Below, one piece after another: positions 33,962 to 46,470 of a DNA stretch of 64,000 nt; the stretch's first letter is position 1, and each line of letters begins with the position of its first letter. Location of the stretch: contig NC_134531.1 in the NCBI RefSeq assembly GCF_050624435.1, positions 258,740,812 through 258,804,811 on the forward strand, given 5' to 3'. The notes beneath the pieces are model-generated. The model searched no databases, had not been told where the DNA came from, and was given only the letters and a program-made list of their open reading frames with translations. This DNA is from Tenrec ecaudatus (taxonomy: Eukaryota; Chordata; Mammalia; Afrosoricida; Tenrecidae). The position numbers and the translations under genes are program-made.

Positions 33962-35657
33962 AACATACATATGCATATATTAAATCATTTTATTGGGAGC
34001 TCATACAACTCTTATCACAATACATCCATCTATCCATTGTGTCAAGCACATTTGTACATTTGTTGCCATCATCATTTTCCAAACATTTTCTTTCTACTTG
34101 AGCTCTTGATATCAGCTCCTTATTTTTTTATATCCATCTCCCAGTCTGCCTCATGAACCCCTGATAATTTATAAATTATGATTATTTTTTCATGTCTTAT
34201 ACTGGCCAGTGTCTCCTGTCTCCCACTGTTCTGTTGTCCGTTACCCTGGGAGGGGATTATATGTAGATCATTGTGATCAGTTTCCCCTTTTTCCTCCCAA
34301 CTTCACCTCCTGGTATTGCTACTCTCATTATTGGTCCTGGAGGGTTTACTTGTCATGGATTCCCTGTGTTTCTAGCTCTTATCTGTACCTGTGTATGTGC
34401 TCTGGTCTAGCTGGATTTGTAAGGTAGAATTGGAATCATGATAGTGGGGGGGGAGAATTAAAGAACTAGAGGAAAGTTGTATGTTTCATCAGTGCATCAT
34501 GACTGGCTTGTCTCTTCCTTGTGATCCTTCTGTAAGGGGATGTCCAATTGTCTACAGATGGGCTTTGGTTTTCCACTCTGCACTCCCACTCAGTCACATT
34601 GATATGATGTTTTTGTTCTGGGTCTTTGATGCCTGATAGCTGATCCCATTGACACTTCGTGATCACATGGACTGATGTGCTTCTTCCATGTGGGCTTTGT
34701 TGTTTCTAAGGCAGATGGCCACTTGTTTATCTTCAAGCCTTTAAGACCCTAGATGCTATATCTTTTGACAGCTGGAAATAATCAGCTTTCTTCACCACAT
34801 TTGCTATGTACCCATTTTGTCTTCAGCGATCATGTAGGGAAGTGAGCATCATGGGATGCCAGATTATTAAAAAAAAAGTGTTCTTGCATGGAGGGATTAC
34901 TTGAGTAGAGGCCCAATGACCATCTGCTCCCTTGATACTTAATATGTAAATATATGCACGTAGATCTTCTTCCCTATAGCTATATATAAATATACTTATA
35001 TATGTACATGCCTGTATTTAGACCTTTATGGATGCCCTTTGCCTCCTAGTTCTTTTCTCTATTTCCTTTTACTTGTCTCTTGTCCCGCTATCATGTTCGA
35101 CTTCCAGTAATTCCCCTTGGTTACGTTGCCCTTGATCAAGTCCTAACAGGCATCCTATACCCTCCTCTCCATAGATTTTCAGATCCCTTGTTGTTCCCAT
35201 GTCCCTGGGTTTGTTAACACTTACTTCCTTTCCCCTGCTTCCCCTTCTCCCCTGTCCCCCTGAAACCATCGTTCCAATTTTATCTCCCCTGGATTATTTA
35301 TCCCACCTATCTTATCTAGATAGACATGCAGAGAAAATAATAAGCACATAAACAAGACCGATCAAAACAAAAGAAGAAATAAAACCAAAACCAAAACAAA
35401 ACAAAAAGCCTATAAATAGTTCCAGGTCTCTTTGTTGACCTTTAGGAGTGGTTTCCATACAACTCATATAGGGGTATGCCTTGGTCCCACAGTCTATTTT
35501 TGGTATTTCCAGGAACTTCATTGTTTTGCTCCCCTTGCTGCTCTGTTGCCCGCCTTTAGCCTTTCCCCCCAGTGCAGTGGGGTCAGATCAGGCACAATTC
35601 CCACCCTGTGCCTCCAGTGTTGTCCTTTTAGTGATATGGGTCAGTGAGAGGCCATTT
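33962..35657 (-). mobile_element. L1 3'UTR copy, 1.7 kb, longest in the window
   Basis: Begins TAAATCATTTTATTGGGAGC and runs through the whole 3'UTR series, past GACCTTTATGGATGCCCTTT, TCTTATCTAGATAGACATGC and an A/C-rich AAAACCAAAACC tract, to CAGTGAGAGGCCATTT. Flanks share a short TAAATA-type duplication. No ORF2 is reached. A single unit occupies the region that is tandemly doubled at 14.5 kb. Confidence 0.88.
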
Positions 35658-35750
35658 CTAAATAAGATGTCACATATAGGTGCTATGGATTAGGAAGTTA
35701 AGATCTTTTTGAATGACACAATTCAACCTATAACTGTATCCAGTGCAATA
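35658..35750 (+). mobile_element. ancient mammalian repeat, right part
   Basis: Continues the element cut at 33961: ATAAGATGTCACATATAGG, TTTTTGAATGACACAATTCA, ACCTATAACTG. Confidence 0.6.
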
Positions 35751-36245
35751 TTAAATAGGGACATTAGACAATTACAAAAATAGCTAGAGTTTCAAACAGG
35801 AATACTAATCTCATCCTAGTTAGATAATTACTATATGACTCAATAATTTAAACATAGCAAAATAGCTGTGTCTAATTTTCATATTTAAAAATTAACCACT
35901 TAGATCTCAATAAGGTATTTATACAGAATATAGATATGTTTTATAATTCCTATTTAAATTTTCTTTTAGGCTACATTATAGTTTGATTGTCATAGTTCTC
36001 AAAACGACTTTCCCCTTCTCTTGGTCTTTGTGTAAGGACTGCTCGTTCCTTTGGATTGTGTGGGACTCCTTTCCTTTATTCCCCCTCAACTAGGAACATA
36101 AATAAGGACATCCCAGAGTCATTTAAAGTATGCCATTTTCTCTGGTGTTTATTTTGGCATTTAGTATATAAATCCCACTCACTCCATATAGTTTGAGCTC
36201 TTATTCTGCTCCATTTGGGATATTGTGAGCAATTTATCATGAGTC
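35751..36245. other. unassigned AT-rich sequence
   Basis: No recognised gene or repeat. Confidence 0.25.
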
Positions 36246-36365
36246 AGGGTTCCTGGTGGCTCAGTGGTTTAGTGTTCAGTGCTAAACAAAAGACCAGTGG
36301 TTCAAACCTACCAGCTGCTTCATGGAAAATGAAATGAGCTTTAAAAATATTTGTACCTTGGAAGT
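36246..36365 (+). mobile_element. AfroSINE 5' half
   Basis: GGTTCCTGGTGGCTCAGTGG, CAGTGCTAAACAAAAGACC, AGTGGTTCAAACCTACCAGC (B box). The tail is missing or diverged. Confidence 0.82.
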
Positions 36366-36969
36366 CCCACGAGCATTAATATGATGCCACACAGCAATAG
36401 TGGAAACCCTGGTTTACTGGGGCATGCCCTTCACCTGTGGCTGGATAATTATTGGGAAATGTTTCAAAATACAGGAAGAGAAGTCATCCAACACAAAACG
36501 AGTGATGATTGCTTGAAAATTTTACACAGTGGAATAGACAACTTGAAAATTTTACACAGTGGAATATGTTTCCTAGTATTTTGGCCCAAGCAAAAGTTCT
36601 GGCTTAACTGTCTATTGTAATCACTGCTTTCAGGCATTTAAAGAAATGTATCCCACAGAATCTTTTTCCTGATCCAAGTTCCTGTACCTGAGTTCTGGAC
36701 TTAAACACTTCATGTTTTTGTGCTCCTCCCCATGTTCTCCAATGAAGTCCCTATTCCACCTCTTACAAGACAAAAGAAAAGGAAATTTTGTGCCATAAAG
36801 ATCCATTGAATGTCAGGTTAACTCTTTCATAATTCATAGTATATATAAGGTCCACTTCATTTTCCATCTCTATGTTTTCTTGGGAGGGGACTTCCCTACA
36901 TATAGTACATGCTGGCATGGGTACAAGGACTTGCATAACTATATAAGACAGAAGGAAGTTCATTGGCAA
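36366..36969. other. unassigned sequence
   Basis: Contains a small direct repeat, TTGAAAATTTTACACAGTGG (at 36513 and 36543). No gene recognised. Confidence 0.3.
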
Positions 36970-37570
36970 CATCTTCCCGTGTTGAGAGGTTATTGTATGA
37001 TGTGGTGCATTCTGGAGGCAGCAATTTAGAAATCAAACAACTGATTGCCTTGGAAAATCTGCCCCACAAGAACTATTCAGAGAGTTCCAGAGAAAGGATG
37101 TCCCGTTGAAGAGTAAGGTGTACCTGACCCAAGGCGTGGCATTTTCAGTCTCCTCATGCATGTGTGAAGGCTGGAGAATGACCAATGAAAACAGAAGAAG
37201 AATTCATGTGTTTGAATGAGGGTGTTGGTGACGGATAGTGAGAAGGCGGTGGGTTGCCAGAAAAACAAACACACATCGATGCTGGCAGAAGTGCCACCAG
37301 AATGCTCTAGCAGAGAGATGGTGAGCTGTTGTCTCATGCCCTTTGGGCGTGTTACCAGGAGAAATTAACTCTTGGAAAAGGCCCATTCTTGGTAAAGTGG
37401 AGGGTACGTGAAAAAGAGCAAGACCTTCAGAAGTTTGATTGACACGGTGGCTACAGTAGGTTGAAGCATAAGAACAATTCTGCAGATGACCCAGGGCTGA
37501 AAATGGTTATATTAGCTTGAACAAGTGCTGCTATCAGTCAGACCAACTAAATGGCACCTAACAAGAAAAT
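36970..37570 (+). mobile_element. RTE 3' end, plus strand
   Basis: GAAGAAGAATTCATGTGTTT, GAATGAGGGTGTTGGTGA, CACCAGAATGCTCTAGCAGA, CTTGGTAAAGTGGAGGGTAC, AAAGAGCAAGACCTTCAGAA, GATTGACACGGTGGCTACAG and the terminus AAATGGCACCTAACAAG. Same series as the minus-strand 3' ends at 4.15, 48.98 and 52.47 kb. Confidence 0.85.
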
Positions 37571-37744
37571 AAAATTCATCAAAATTATATAGCAATATTA
37601 TGTCAATTCAAATGCAAAAGTGACAAGATACTTCACAAGCAAAAAATACAGATCAGCTATAAATATCATTGTACTATAAATCCATCACATATCTGAGGAC
37701 ACAATGAAACGCAATTAAGTAAATTTCAAAATTGATAAGTACTT

Positions 37745-38645
37745 TTATTTGTTAATCATTTTATTAGGAGCAATTACAACTCATCACAATTCATACATAC
37801 ATCAAGTGTGTAAAGCACATTTGTACATTCATTGCCCCCATCAATCTCCAAACATTTGCTCTCCACTTAAGCCCCTGGCATCAGCTCCTCACTCCCCCCA
37901 TGCCTCCCAGCTCCCCCCTCCCTCATGAACCCTTGATAATTTATAAATTATTACTTTGTCATATCTTGCCCTGTCCGACATCTCCCTTACCCACTTTTTC
38001 TGCTGTCCATCCCCCAGGGAGGAGGTTATATGTAGATCCTTGTAATCAGTTCCCCTTTCCAGATCCTTGTAATCAGTTCCACCTTCCCTTCATCCTCCCA
38101 GTATCTCCACTCGATACACTGGTACTGAAGAGATCATCTGCCCTGGATTCCCTGTGTTTCCAGTTCCTATCTGTACCAGAGTATATCCTTGGGTCAAGCC
38201 AGATTTGTAAGGTAGAATTGGGTTCATGATAGCTGTGGGGAGGAAGCATTTAGGAACTAGAGGAAAGTTGTACGTTTCATCATTGCTACAGTGCACTGTG
38301 ATTAGCTCATCTATTCCTCAAGACCCTTCCTTAAGGAGATGTCCAACTGCCTACGGATGGGCTTTGGGTCTCCACTCCGCACTCCCCTTAATTCCAATTA
38401 ACATTATTTTTTGTTCTGATGATGCCTGATACCTAATCCCTTTGACATCTTGTGATCATACAGGCTGATGTGCTTCTTCCATGTGGGCTTTGTTGCTTCT
38501 CAGCTAGATGGCTGCTTGTTGACCATCAAGTCTTTAAGACCCCAGATGCTATATCTTTTGATAGCCAGGCACCATCAGCTTTCTTTACCACATTTGCTTA
38601 TGTACCTGTTTTGTCTTCAGCAATTGTGTCAGAAAGGTGAACAAC
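37745..38645 (-). mobile_element. L1 3'UTR copy with exact target-site duplication
   Basis: 900-bp 5'-truncated copy. Starts with TTAATCATTTTATTAGGAGC and ends near TCTTCAGCAATTGTGTCAGA. The 12-bp duplication TGATAAGTACTT is exact at 37733-37744 and 38646-38657. A small internal duplication of AGATCCTTGTAATCAGTTCC lies at 38033 and 38060. Confidence 0.93.
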
Positions 38646-38657
38646 TGATAAGTACTT

Positions 38658-39289
38658 AGGACAGAAAATTATACACTTTCTTTTACTCCTGGTTGAATAA
38701 CAACAAGAAGAGAAATTTTATGTAGAATTAAAGTGGAATGATAGAAATGAATGTAAAAATCTTGTATAGGAACAATTAATTATTAAATAAGTTTAATGTT
38801 ACTTGGACACACCTGAAAAAAAAGATATTAAACATGGAGTAGTCCATAGGAAGTATATATGTGGAAATTAGAAAACACAAAAGAACAAGGCAAATTAGAT
38901 TTCTAGCATTTTATAGTTGCTTATAATCAGAGACATGGAAAGAGAGGAGAGGGTAATGGATGAGAAAATATATTTGACTAGATAAATATCAGTAACTTTT
39001 TGCAAATTGATGAAGTATATCAACTTACACTACCAAGGATCTTAATGACCAAAAACAAGAAGAATTAAAATTAAAAATCCACACCTAATCAAATCATAGT
39101 CAAATAAGTCCACACCAGAGAATATTTAAAAGCAACAAGATAAAAGACACATGACATAGATACACAAATTATATAGATCATTAAAGTCATAGGAAACAAG
39201 AAATAAAACACCTCCCCCCAAAATTTAAAATAAAAATACAAATTGACCCTGAGATTTAATATCCATAAAAATGTACATATACAAATGTG
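38658..39289. other. A-rich sequence, probably upstream part of an old L1
   Basis: A-rich plus strand leading into a recognisable L1 terminus; no ORF of note. Confidence 0.35.
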
Positions 39290-39465
39290 GGATATAAAGA
39301 CTATACAAGGGGATTTCAAAAATTAGTGAAATTATAGATTTTAAATATGAGAACCTTGTTCTAAAATTGAATGTGGTAATGAATGTACAAGTCTTCTTGC
39401 AATGGCTGATCTACTGAATTGTATGATGTGTGAATCATGCTCCAATAAAACTGTTTAAAAATAAA
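39290..39465 (+). mobile_element. old L1 3' terminus
   Basis: CTACTGAATTGTATGATGTG, TGAATCATGCTCCAATAAAA, CTGTTTAAAA is the conserved mammalian L1 end with an AATAAAA signal. Confidence 0.65.
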
Positions 39466-40984
39466 AATAATAATAATTAACAAAATAAATATAATGGAAA
39501 TCAGATTTCCCAAAAGATGGTGGTCTAGACAAAAACACTACTCAGAACCTCCACACCAAAGGCATGAGCAGCCAAATGAAAGAAATAAAATTGATAATAC
39601 TAGATTCAGATGAGATTCAGATGAACATAAGCAGTGAGAGGGAGGCAGACTGGTGAAGTGCTGGCTGACCTGGTGCAGCACAACCATCTGGAAGCTTTGC
39701 AGGCAGCATGCCATGGGCACAGTGGCCTGACAACACAAATAAGATCGTGGAATCTTCCCTTGATTTTCACACCTTCGTGTTGATTACCCACTCAGCAGCT
39801 GATGATATCTCCACACCCATTCGCATGCCCTATTCTATGAGAGGTCTGATCAAAGGGGTTTGATTGGGCTCCCAGTGCACCACCCCCGTGTTTGGAGGCA
39901 AGCGAACTCTGTCTGATAGTATAAGTAGAGCACAGTTAGCATGGATTTCTTTCATTACCAGCCACCTGGCACCAAATTTCCCTATGGCCCTAAAGACTTC
40001 TTTCCAGAGACAATCACTGTGATCTCAGGCACTTTCTGAGCCAACACACATTGTTTCCCCAGATCATGCAGTCTGACTAAAGACAACAGGATCTGGTAGG
40101 ACCTCGGTTTAAGACGGGGCATGTCTTGTGAGCTCCACCTTGAGCTCCTTGCCTACCTAGACCAGGCGCCTGCCTCCCACAGTCTTCTTTTGGAGGAGAC
40201 CTTCCCCAGATTTCCCCTTGCTTTGTTTTATTCTTGCATTTTTGTTCCCTGCCCTTATGCTTTATGCGGTCTTAAAGACAAATACATCAATATCATAGCC
40301 ACTGTCTTTCATGCACATGCAGAAACAAGACAGAGTAGCTCAAAGAAGTGACCAAATAGTGATTCAGGAGACCCTTCTCAGAAAGAAATAGCATTGGAAC
40401 TATTTGATAAGGAATTCAGATTAATGATAGGTACTTTCAATGAATTGAGAAAAAAGATTGAGAAAACTATAGGTAAAATGAAGGAAACATTAAAAATTTA
40501 AAATAATTCAGGATAACACCACAAGACAAAAATTTTTACATTAGAAATATTACAAAAGCAGATAGAAATCTAGAAAATTAACACTAAATTTCAGAAATAA
40601 ATAACAATTGAAAGGGCAAATGTATAGAATTGAATCACTGAAAAACTTGAAGCTAAGTACTTCAATATTAATCTGCTAGAGGAACAATCAGAAACAACAG
40701 CAACAACAACAAACAGCCAAGGAAAGACTAATTATGAAAGGGAATAATGTGCATGTAATTAGAATTCCAAAACAGGGAGATATAAAATAAAACAAATACT
40801 GAGAAAAATAGTGAAGACATTAGTTGGAATAAAACTTTCCAAAAACATAAGAGGAGAATATACACAATCAAGAAGTTGAATCAAGTCTGAATAAGACAGA
40901 CCCAAAAGAAGATTACAAGGACATAATAATAATCAAACCTTACAAAACCAAAGCAAGGGTCTAGGGGGAATTTTGGAAAAAATG

Positions 40985-41195
40985 AAAGCGCAAACCAAGC
41001 CAACTGCTATTGAGTCAATGAGTTCATCATGGAGACTTTCAGGTCAGAGAAGAATTGCTCCCCACGGTTTCCAAGATGTTAAATCGCTATGGGATGAGAT
41101 TGCCTCTCCTCTCTCCTATGCAGTACTGGTCATTTCCAACTGGTGACTTGCAGTTAGCTGCTGAGCATGTAACTGTCTGCACAACCGGGGCTTCT
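40985..41195 (-). mobile_element. AfroSINE in the old L1
   Basis: CAAACCAAGCCAACTGCTAT, TGAGTCAATGAGTTCATCAT, CCCCACGGTTTCCAAGATGT, CTTGCAGTTAGCTGCTGAGC, ACCGGGGCTTC in minus-strand order. Confidence 0.82.
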
Positions 41196-41643
41196 GAAAA
41201 GATAAAGTTACTTACATAGGAGAACCAATAAGTCTAAGATCTAATACTTTAAAAGAAATTATGCAGGCAAAGAAATAACGGGATGCCATATATTAATCTC
41301 TGAAAGACAAAAATGCCACACAAAAAAAGGTTCATAGACACAGTAAAATGGTCCCTCTAATATGTGAGGAAGATTAGGCATGCCTAGATACACAGAAATG
41401 AAAGGAATTTGTGAAAACCAGACTAATCTTACAAGAAATACGAAAGGGAATTCTTCAGACAGAGAATTAGTGACAGTAGATAACGTGAGATAAATATGCA
41501 TGAATGACAACACCACCTGGAAGTCAACTCAGCTATAGAAACATCCAAAGTGGGGCAAAATTTCAAGGCAGAAAATATGTCAACTTATTGTGAAGGAAAT
41601 TACAAACTAAAAAGAGGGACAGTGGAGTTACAGAACATCATAC

Positions 41644-41882
41644 CAGGGGTCTTCAAACTTTAAACAGGGGCCAGTTCACTGTCCCTCAGACCCGTTGGAG
41701 CACTGGACTATAGTTTTTAAAAACTCTATGAACAAATTCCTATACACACTGCAAATATCTTATTTTGAAGTACAAAACAAACAAACAAACAAACAAACAA
41801 ACGGGGCAAAACACCCGGCGGGCTGGATGAATGTCCTCGACAGGCCACATGTGGCCTGAGGGTGGTAGTTTGAGGATGCCTG
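41644..41882. mobile_element. non-autonomous hAT (Charlie-like) element
   Basis: Terminal inverted repeats CAGGGGTCTTCAAACT and, reversed, CAGGCATCCTCAAACT. Interior: GGGCCAGTTCACTGTCCCTC, GGGGCAAAACACCC, GGCCACATGTGGCC. A tetranucleotide AAAC run (about 41773-41801) has expanded inside. The 8-bp flanks do not match clearly, so age or a boundary error is possible. Confidence 0.8.
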
Positions 41883-42169
41883 GCCCAGATGGAGAGGAAA
41901 TAAAGTAATTTCAAGGATCAGAGGATAGATGTACTAACTTGTGTAAAGGGAAAGACAACATACAATAAGAGTGAGGTTGGCAGAAAATACTGGGTGTAGG
42001 GGGAAACATGGAAGAGTACAGGAGTTAAAGGCAATAGAAGCAGACATTCTTATGTACAATATCCTACAGTACTGATGGTCTATGAGTTGATGAATGGATA
42101 AACAATCAGGGTGAACAATTGTGGGAAGGAGAGCTAGAATATACTTACAAATACATGCAAGATCTTTAC

Positions 42170-42875
42170 TACTACTAGATATTCATGTGTGTGAAGGGAT
42201 ACATAGGGGGAAAAGTTATGGATAGCCCACAAAGACAATGTATATCCCCCTTTGATGAGCATAAAATGGGATCTTGGAAGCTCAGAAGCAGCCATCTAAG
42301 GTACAGCTATTGGTGTCTCCCTGTCTGGAGGAAAAAAGAGTTATGAAAAAATGCATAGAAACAATCTAATGGACAAGTAGATCACACAAACATCAATCTC
42401 CATGTCCTTGTGACCGTATGAACAAGATGGTACCCGGCTACCACTGCAAACTGCTTTCAAAATGATCGCTTTTGAAGATGCTGGCTACAATGGGAGAACA
42501 ACGTAGAACAAAGCTCAAAGTTATCAAAGTCACCAGGCATGTTGGTCAGACAGTGATGGGTGGCACCTTATCATTCTTCAGGTCTGAAATGGAACTGACA
42601 GCTTTAGCTCAAGTTTCAGCTGAACAATATATAGGTCTATAAAGGAATAATAATCCTTAATGCAGCATACACACATCCTAATTGTAAACCGCTTAAGATC
42701 ACAAGGACAGCATTGACCCAAGGACAAAGTTCAGAAAGATTAAGAAAGTAATAGATGAGAGATTGCAATGAATGAAATGAAACAAATTGTGTATGGATTG
42801 TTGAATGTGAAACTGATGCTCGTATCTGCAAACTTTCACCCAATTCCCAAACACAATTTTAAAAAGGAAAGGAAG
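42170..42875 (+). mobile_element. second-type L1 3'UTR insertion
   Basis: ATAAAATGGGATCTTGGAAG, ACCGTATGAACAAGATGGTA, CCCGGCTACCACTGCAAACT, GGGAGAACAACGTAGAACAA, TTGACCCAAGGACAAAGTTC, GAATGAAATGAAACAAATTG, TGTGAAACTGATGCTCGTAT and a poly-A end. This 3'UTR type is unrelated to the TATGAGCCCC family elsewhere in the window. It interrupts the old L1. Confidence 0.55.
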
Positions 42876-43759
42876 ATAATGGAAGTTCTTCACAAACTTT
42901 AAACCCACTTCATGTATTATTTAAAGCATAACAGTAAAATGTGGGATGGAATACATAGCACCTATAATATAATAAATACAGTTAGAGTATGAATTCATAT
43001 ACATAAGCCTACCTGATATACATTACTGACCATGCTAATGAATTAATATACTACTTTTGAAAATAACTGTGATAAGGAAACGTCTTTTAATATTTAGAAC
43101 CCACATACATGCACATACCCAAACACCATAAGTAGGTATACCTCAAGTGTGAAAATAAGAGTTAAATATATAAAATAAATCATCCAATCAAGTGATGAAA
43201 ACTGAGGAGTCCAGAACTCAAAGGAAAACACAAAAAATAGAGAGTAAGTTGATTAGGAACCCAAAGTATCAATCACTACATTACATGTTAATAAAATAGT
43301 ACTGTTGACAGACAAAATCATTCATATTGAGTAAACAGCTAACTTACTACTATAGTCTGCATATAATAAAGTGGAAGCATGCACAGGCTAAAAGCAAAAG
43401 GATGAAATATACCATATAAACATTAAGAATATAAATGTTCAAGGTACTATATCAATATCAGAGAAAGTAAAAGTTAAGACAGAGTCTCACTAGAAAAAAA
43501 GTGGTTTGGTAATGATAAAAAGAAAAAGTTAATACATGGCCACTGTAAATGGTGAGTGTACATAACAACAGAAATTCCAAATCTATGAAATGAAACTTGA
43601 GAAAAACAAATGCAGAGTCTCACAATTACACATTCATAATGAACACCCTTCTCTCTAGAATCAATAGATCATGTGGGGAAATATTGAAGATATAAAAGAT
43701 GTGGGCAACATTCTATTAACCAACTTGACTCAACTGCCGTTCCTATAACACGATATATT

Positions 43760-44275
43760 GTTGAGAGACAATTCTCCACGATTCTTTTGCAGTTTTACAT
43801 GTCTTGACAAGCAGGTGCGCTGACTGCCCTTAACCTGGAAGAACTTGTCAAAAGTGTTTGGAACGATAATGTCTCCCACTGGAATAAAGGGCAGGCGTGC
43901 TTCTTATCCACTATAAATGATTCAAGTTCGCTGAGATTAATTTCTCTTGTATTACAACCCTTGCATGTCCAGATTTCATCTAGCCTCCCTAGATTCCTCT
44001 GTTAGAATTTGCACTCAGGGAACTTGTCACACATACTTATGCTCTGGCTGTTGCTCTTGCTGTGGGCAAGGAGGTAAACTTTTTTCTCTGAAGTAGGTGG
44101 CTCTTGCTTTTATCAGTAGCCATATGGTTGTGGCATGATAGACATTTAGCTTTCTCAAGATTTGATAAATCTTAGGTTCTTCACAACTCTTGACTTTCAA
44201 ACAGTGCAAAAAATATGATTTTTTTTCAGGCACATAAATCTTAACCAAGATAAATTATTTGCCAGCCTTGAAACA
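43760..44275. mobile_element. unclassified insertion in the old L1 ORF2
   Basis: L1 ORF2 text stops near 43755 and resumes near 44280. The intervening 0.5 kb is of different composition (GC-richer, C/T-rich), consistent with an LTR or similar element. Family unknown. Confidence 0.45.
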
Positions 44276-44859
44276 AACCACAGTTAATAAAACAAGTTAA
44301 CCCATATAGAATATATTCTTTGGCTATACATGTATTGAATTATAAGTCAATAATAGCAAGGCATCTAGAAAATTTGCAACTATTTGGAAATTCATCACAA
44401 TGCTAACTCATAATCCATGCACCCAAAATGGATAGTAAAAAGTAGATCTGCTTAATAAATCTTCACACAATTCACAATATAAAGTACTACAAAATCAATA
44501 ACAAGGACAATTTGAAAATATTCTGATTGATTGAAAATAAAAATACAAAAGGAAACATTGCTGTATTAAAAAAGCACCACTTATAGAATAATTTATAACT
44601 CTTACTGTTTATATAAGGAAAGAAGAATGTAAATCAATGATATAAGATCCCACATAAATACGCTAGAAAAAACAGCTAATGAAATAGTTTCAACGTCCTT
44701 ATATTCATCCTTTTGTTTTCCTTTCCCCCACTCCTCCACCATTGTCTATGTCAACAGAAGATAGAAAATTATTAAAATAAGAGTAGACTTCAACACAATA
44801 GAAAGCGAAAAAAGGAAAATGACAAAATCAACCAATTCTGGTTCTTTATCAGGTCCACA

Positions 44860-45230
44860 TTTGCAACACTTGTTTCAATACGCTAAAGCATTATACGTTT
44901 TTTTCAGGAAGGAAGCAGAGGGAAGACATCTTTTCAGACAATTGGCATTTGTAAGAAGCAGTCTCTTTCACAGCCAATTTTTGGCTTTTCAGAAAAGAAA
45001 AGCTATGAGGAAAAATGCAATTTATTGTCTTCATCCCAGCAATTGTAATAGACTGAGTGAAAAGAAATACATAACTACACAAAGTGGTTTCTTACAAAGA
45101 AAATGTAAGTGATGGCCCCAAATAAAAAGCGCAGTAATTTTAAACAGCCAGCGTGGCACACTGTACTGGCAGCGAAGTGACAAGTTACTGTCTAGAGTTT
45201 ATAAGTTTCTGATTGAAGTTTTACTGAGCA
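44860..45230. other. repeat-poor block, possible conserved noncoding DNA
   Basis: AATACGCTAAAGCATTATAC, GCAATTGTAATAGACTGAG, AAAAGCGCAGTAATTTTAAA, GCAGCGAAGTGACAAG: dense A/T-core motifs with rare CpGs kept, next to the L1. The ORF at 44819-45112 straddles the L1 edge and is not a gene. Confidence 0.3.
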
Positions 45231-45889
45231 GGCTATCATAAGTACAAATACATTTTACTCATGTTGAAGAAAGGTAGAAGACAGTTCAGGAGGTGGGGAT
45301 TTTGTGTTACTGGCAGTAATAAGGGCTGGGTAATAACTTGGAATGCAATTCAAGCCTCAGCTGGATGGCTAACTAGTTGATCATTTTGATCCCTTCATTA
45401 AACTAAGTACTTTGAGGACAGATAAAGAATCAGGACACAATATGATTTAAACATCAGTCTTTGCTGTAGCCCTTTCAACAAACTTATAATAAAACAAATA
45501 TTTTCCCTTTAATTATGTAGTAAGAAAAATATAAGCTAATGTAACTGAACTGCAATAATTATGAGACAAAATGTTTCTGGCTAGAGAAATGTTCATGGTG
45601 GCTGTAATTATGGTTTAAGGAAAGAATTAGGACTATTGTCTTGTTTTACTAAGTCTTACCTCAGGCACACATGATAAAGGAATATATTCATCTAAAGGAT
45701 AGTTCCAGAGAAATAAAGTATGCAGGCATGGTTTGAGCAGGTCTCTAGTTTGCTCAGTACTTCCATTTCATGTATGAATTGGTTTATAGTCAATACAAAA
45801 TACCTACTTCCTCTGTGTTCAGTGTTGCTACCAGCAGCACACATAGCACGTCTCTCTCTGATATTAACTACCCAGAACAACATACAGTC
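45231..45889. other. unassigned sequence
   Basis: No recognised gene or repeat. Confidence 0.25.
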
Positions 45890-46470
45890 CTCTCGTGATA
45901 GGTGGAGTTTTCTAGAGAAGCAAAACTGGTGATGCTTGTTTTTGTGTAGATAGAGAAACATGTTTATATGAAGAAATTATTTACACAGTGGTAGAAGTGG
46001 GTAAGTCCAGCCCAGCTCGAATCTGTGGGCCAGATGCCAAGCTGGAGGCTTCTCCTGACTCCCGTAGCTGCAGCCTGCAGGAAAACCATAGGTGGTTGGA
46101 TGCAGAGTTGACTGAATCCTAGCCTGGCAGTTCAAGGATGCCTTCTTAGATCAGCAGGCAACATGACAAACCAGATGTAGGATCCAGCAATAGTGAAAAA
46201 CTCCCGCAGTCTGCTTAAAAAGAGTGGGCCACAGCCCTGATAAATCTTGTTTCCAATGGCATCAAGGCTGTGGTCTCATCAAGAGGGTACCGGTCCATCA
46301 CAACTGCTGCTTGTTCATAGAGTTGCTTATGTTACCTTAGATCCCATCAAGGAGATGATTTCCCTATCATGAGGGAGACTGCCATTGCAGAAATCCAGCC
46401 AAGTTCACATAGATCCTAAATATCTCATCTCTAAATGACTAACTAGATCCACAATTTTAGATACCAGCTG
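45890..46470 (-). mobile_element. LTR-like repeat
   Basis: Begins GGTGGAGTTTTCTAGAGAAG, resembling the reverse complement of the TTTCTCTAGAGAACCC end of the LTR at 59.6 kb. Then GCTGCAGCCTGCAGG and GTGGGCCACAGCCCTGATAA. Probably a solo ERVL-class LTR of another subfamily. Confidence 0.45.

Larger units (their letters stand above)
39500..44855 (+). mobile_element. old L1/HAL1-type relic, 5'UTR to ORF2, with nested insertions
   Basis: Starts CCCAAAAGATGGTGGTCTAG (L1 5'-like). ORF1-like A-rich text is at 40390-41500 (AATTCAGATTAATGATAGGT, TTCCAAAAACATAAGAGG, AATAATCAAACCTTACAAAA). ORF2 endonuclease text is at 43380-43750 (GGATGAAATATACCATATAA, CTATATCAATATCAGAGAAA, TTCTATTAACCAACTTGACT). ORF2 continues at 44280-44855 (AATCAATGATATAAGATCCC, CAACCAATTCTGGTTCTTTA). 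All frames are destroyed. It carries at least four later insertions. Confidence 0.7.
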
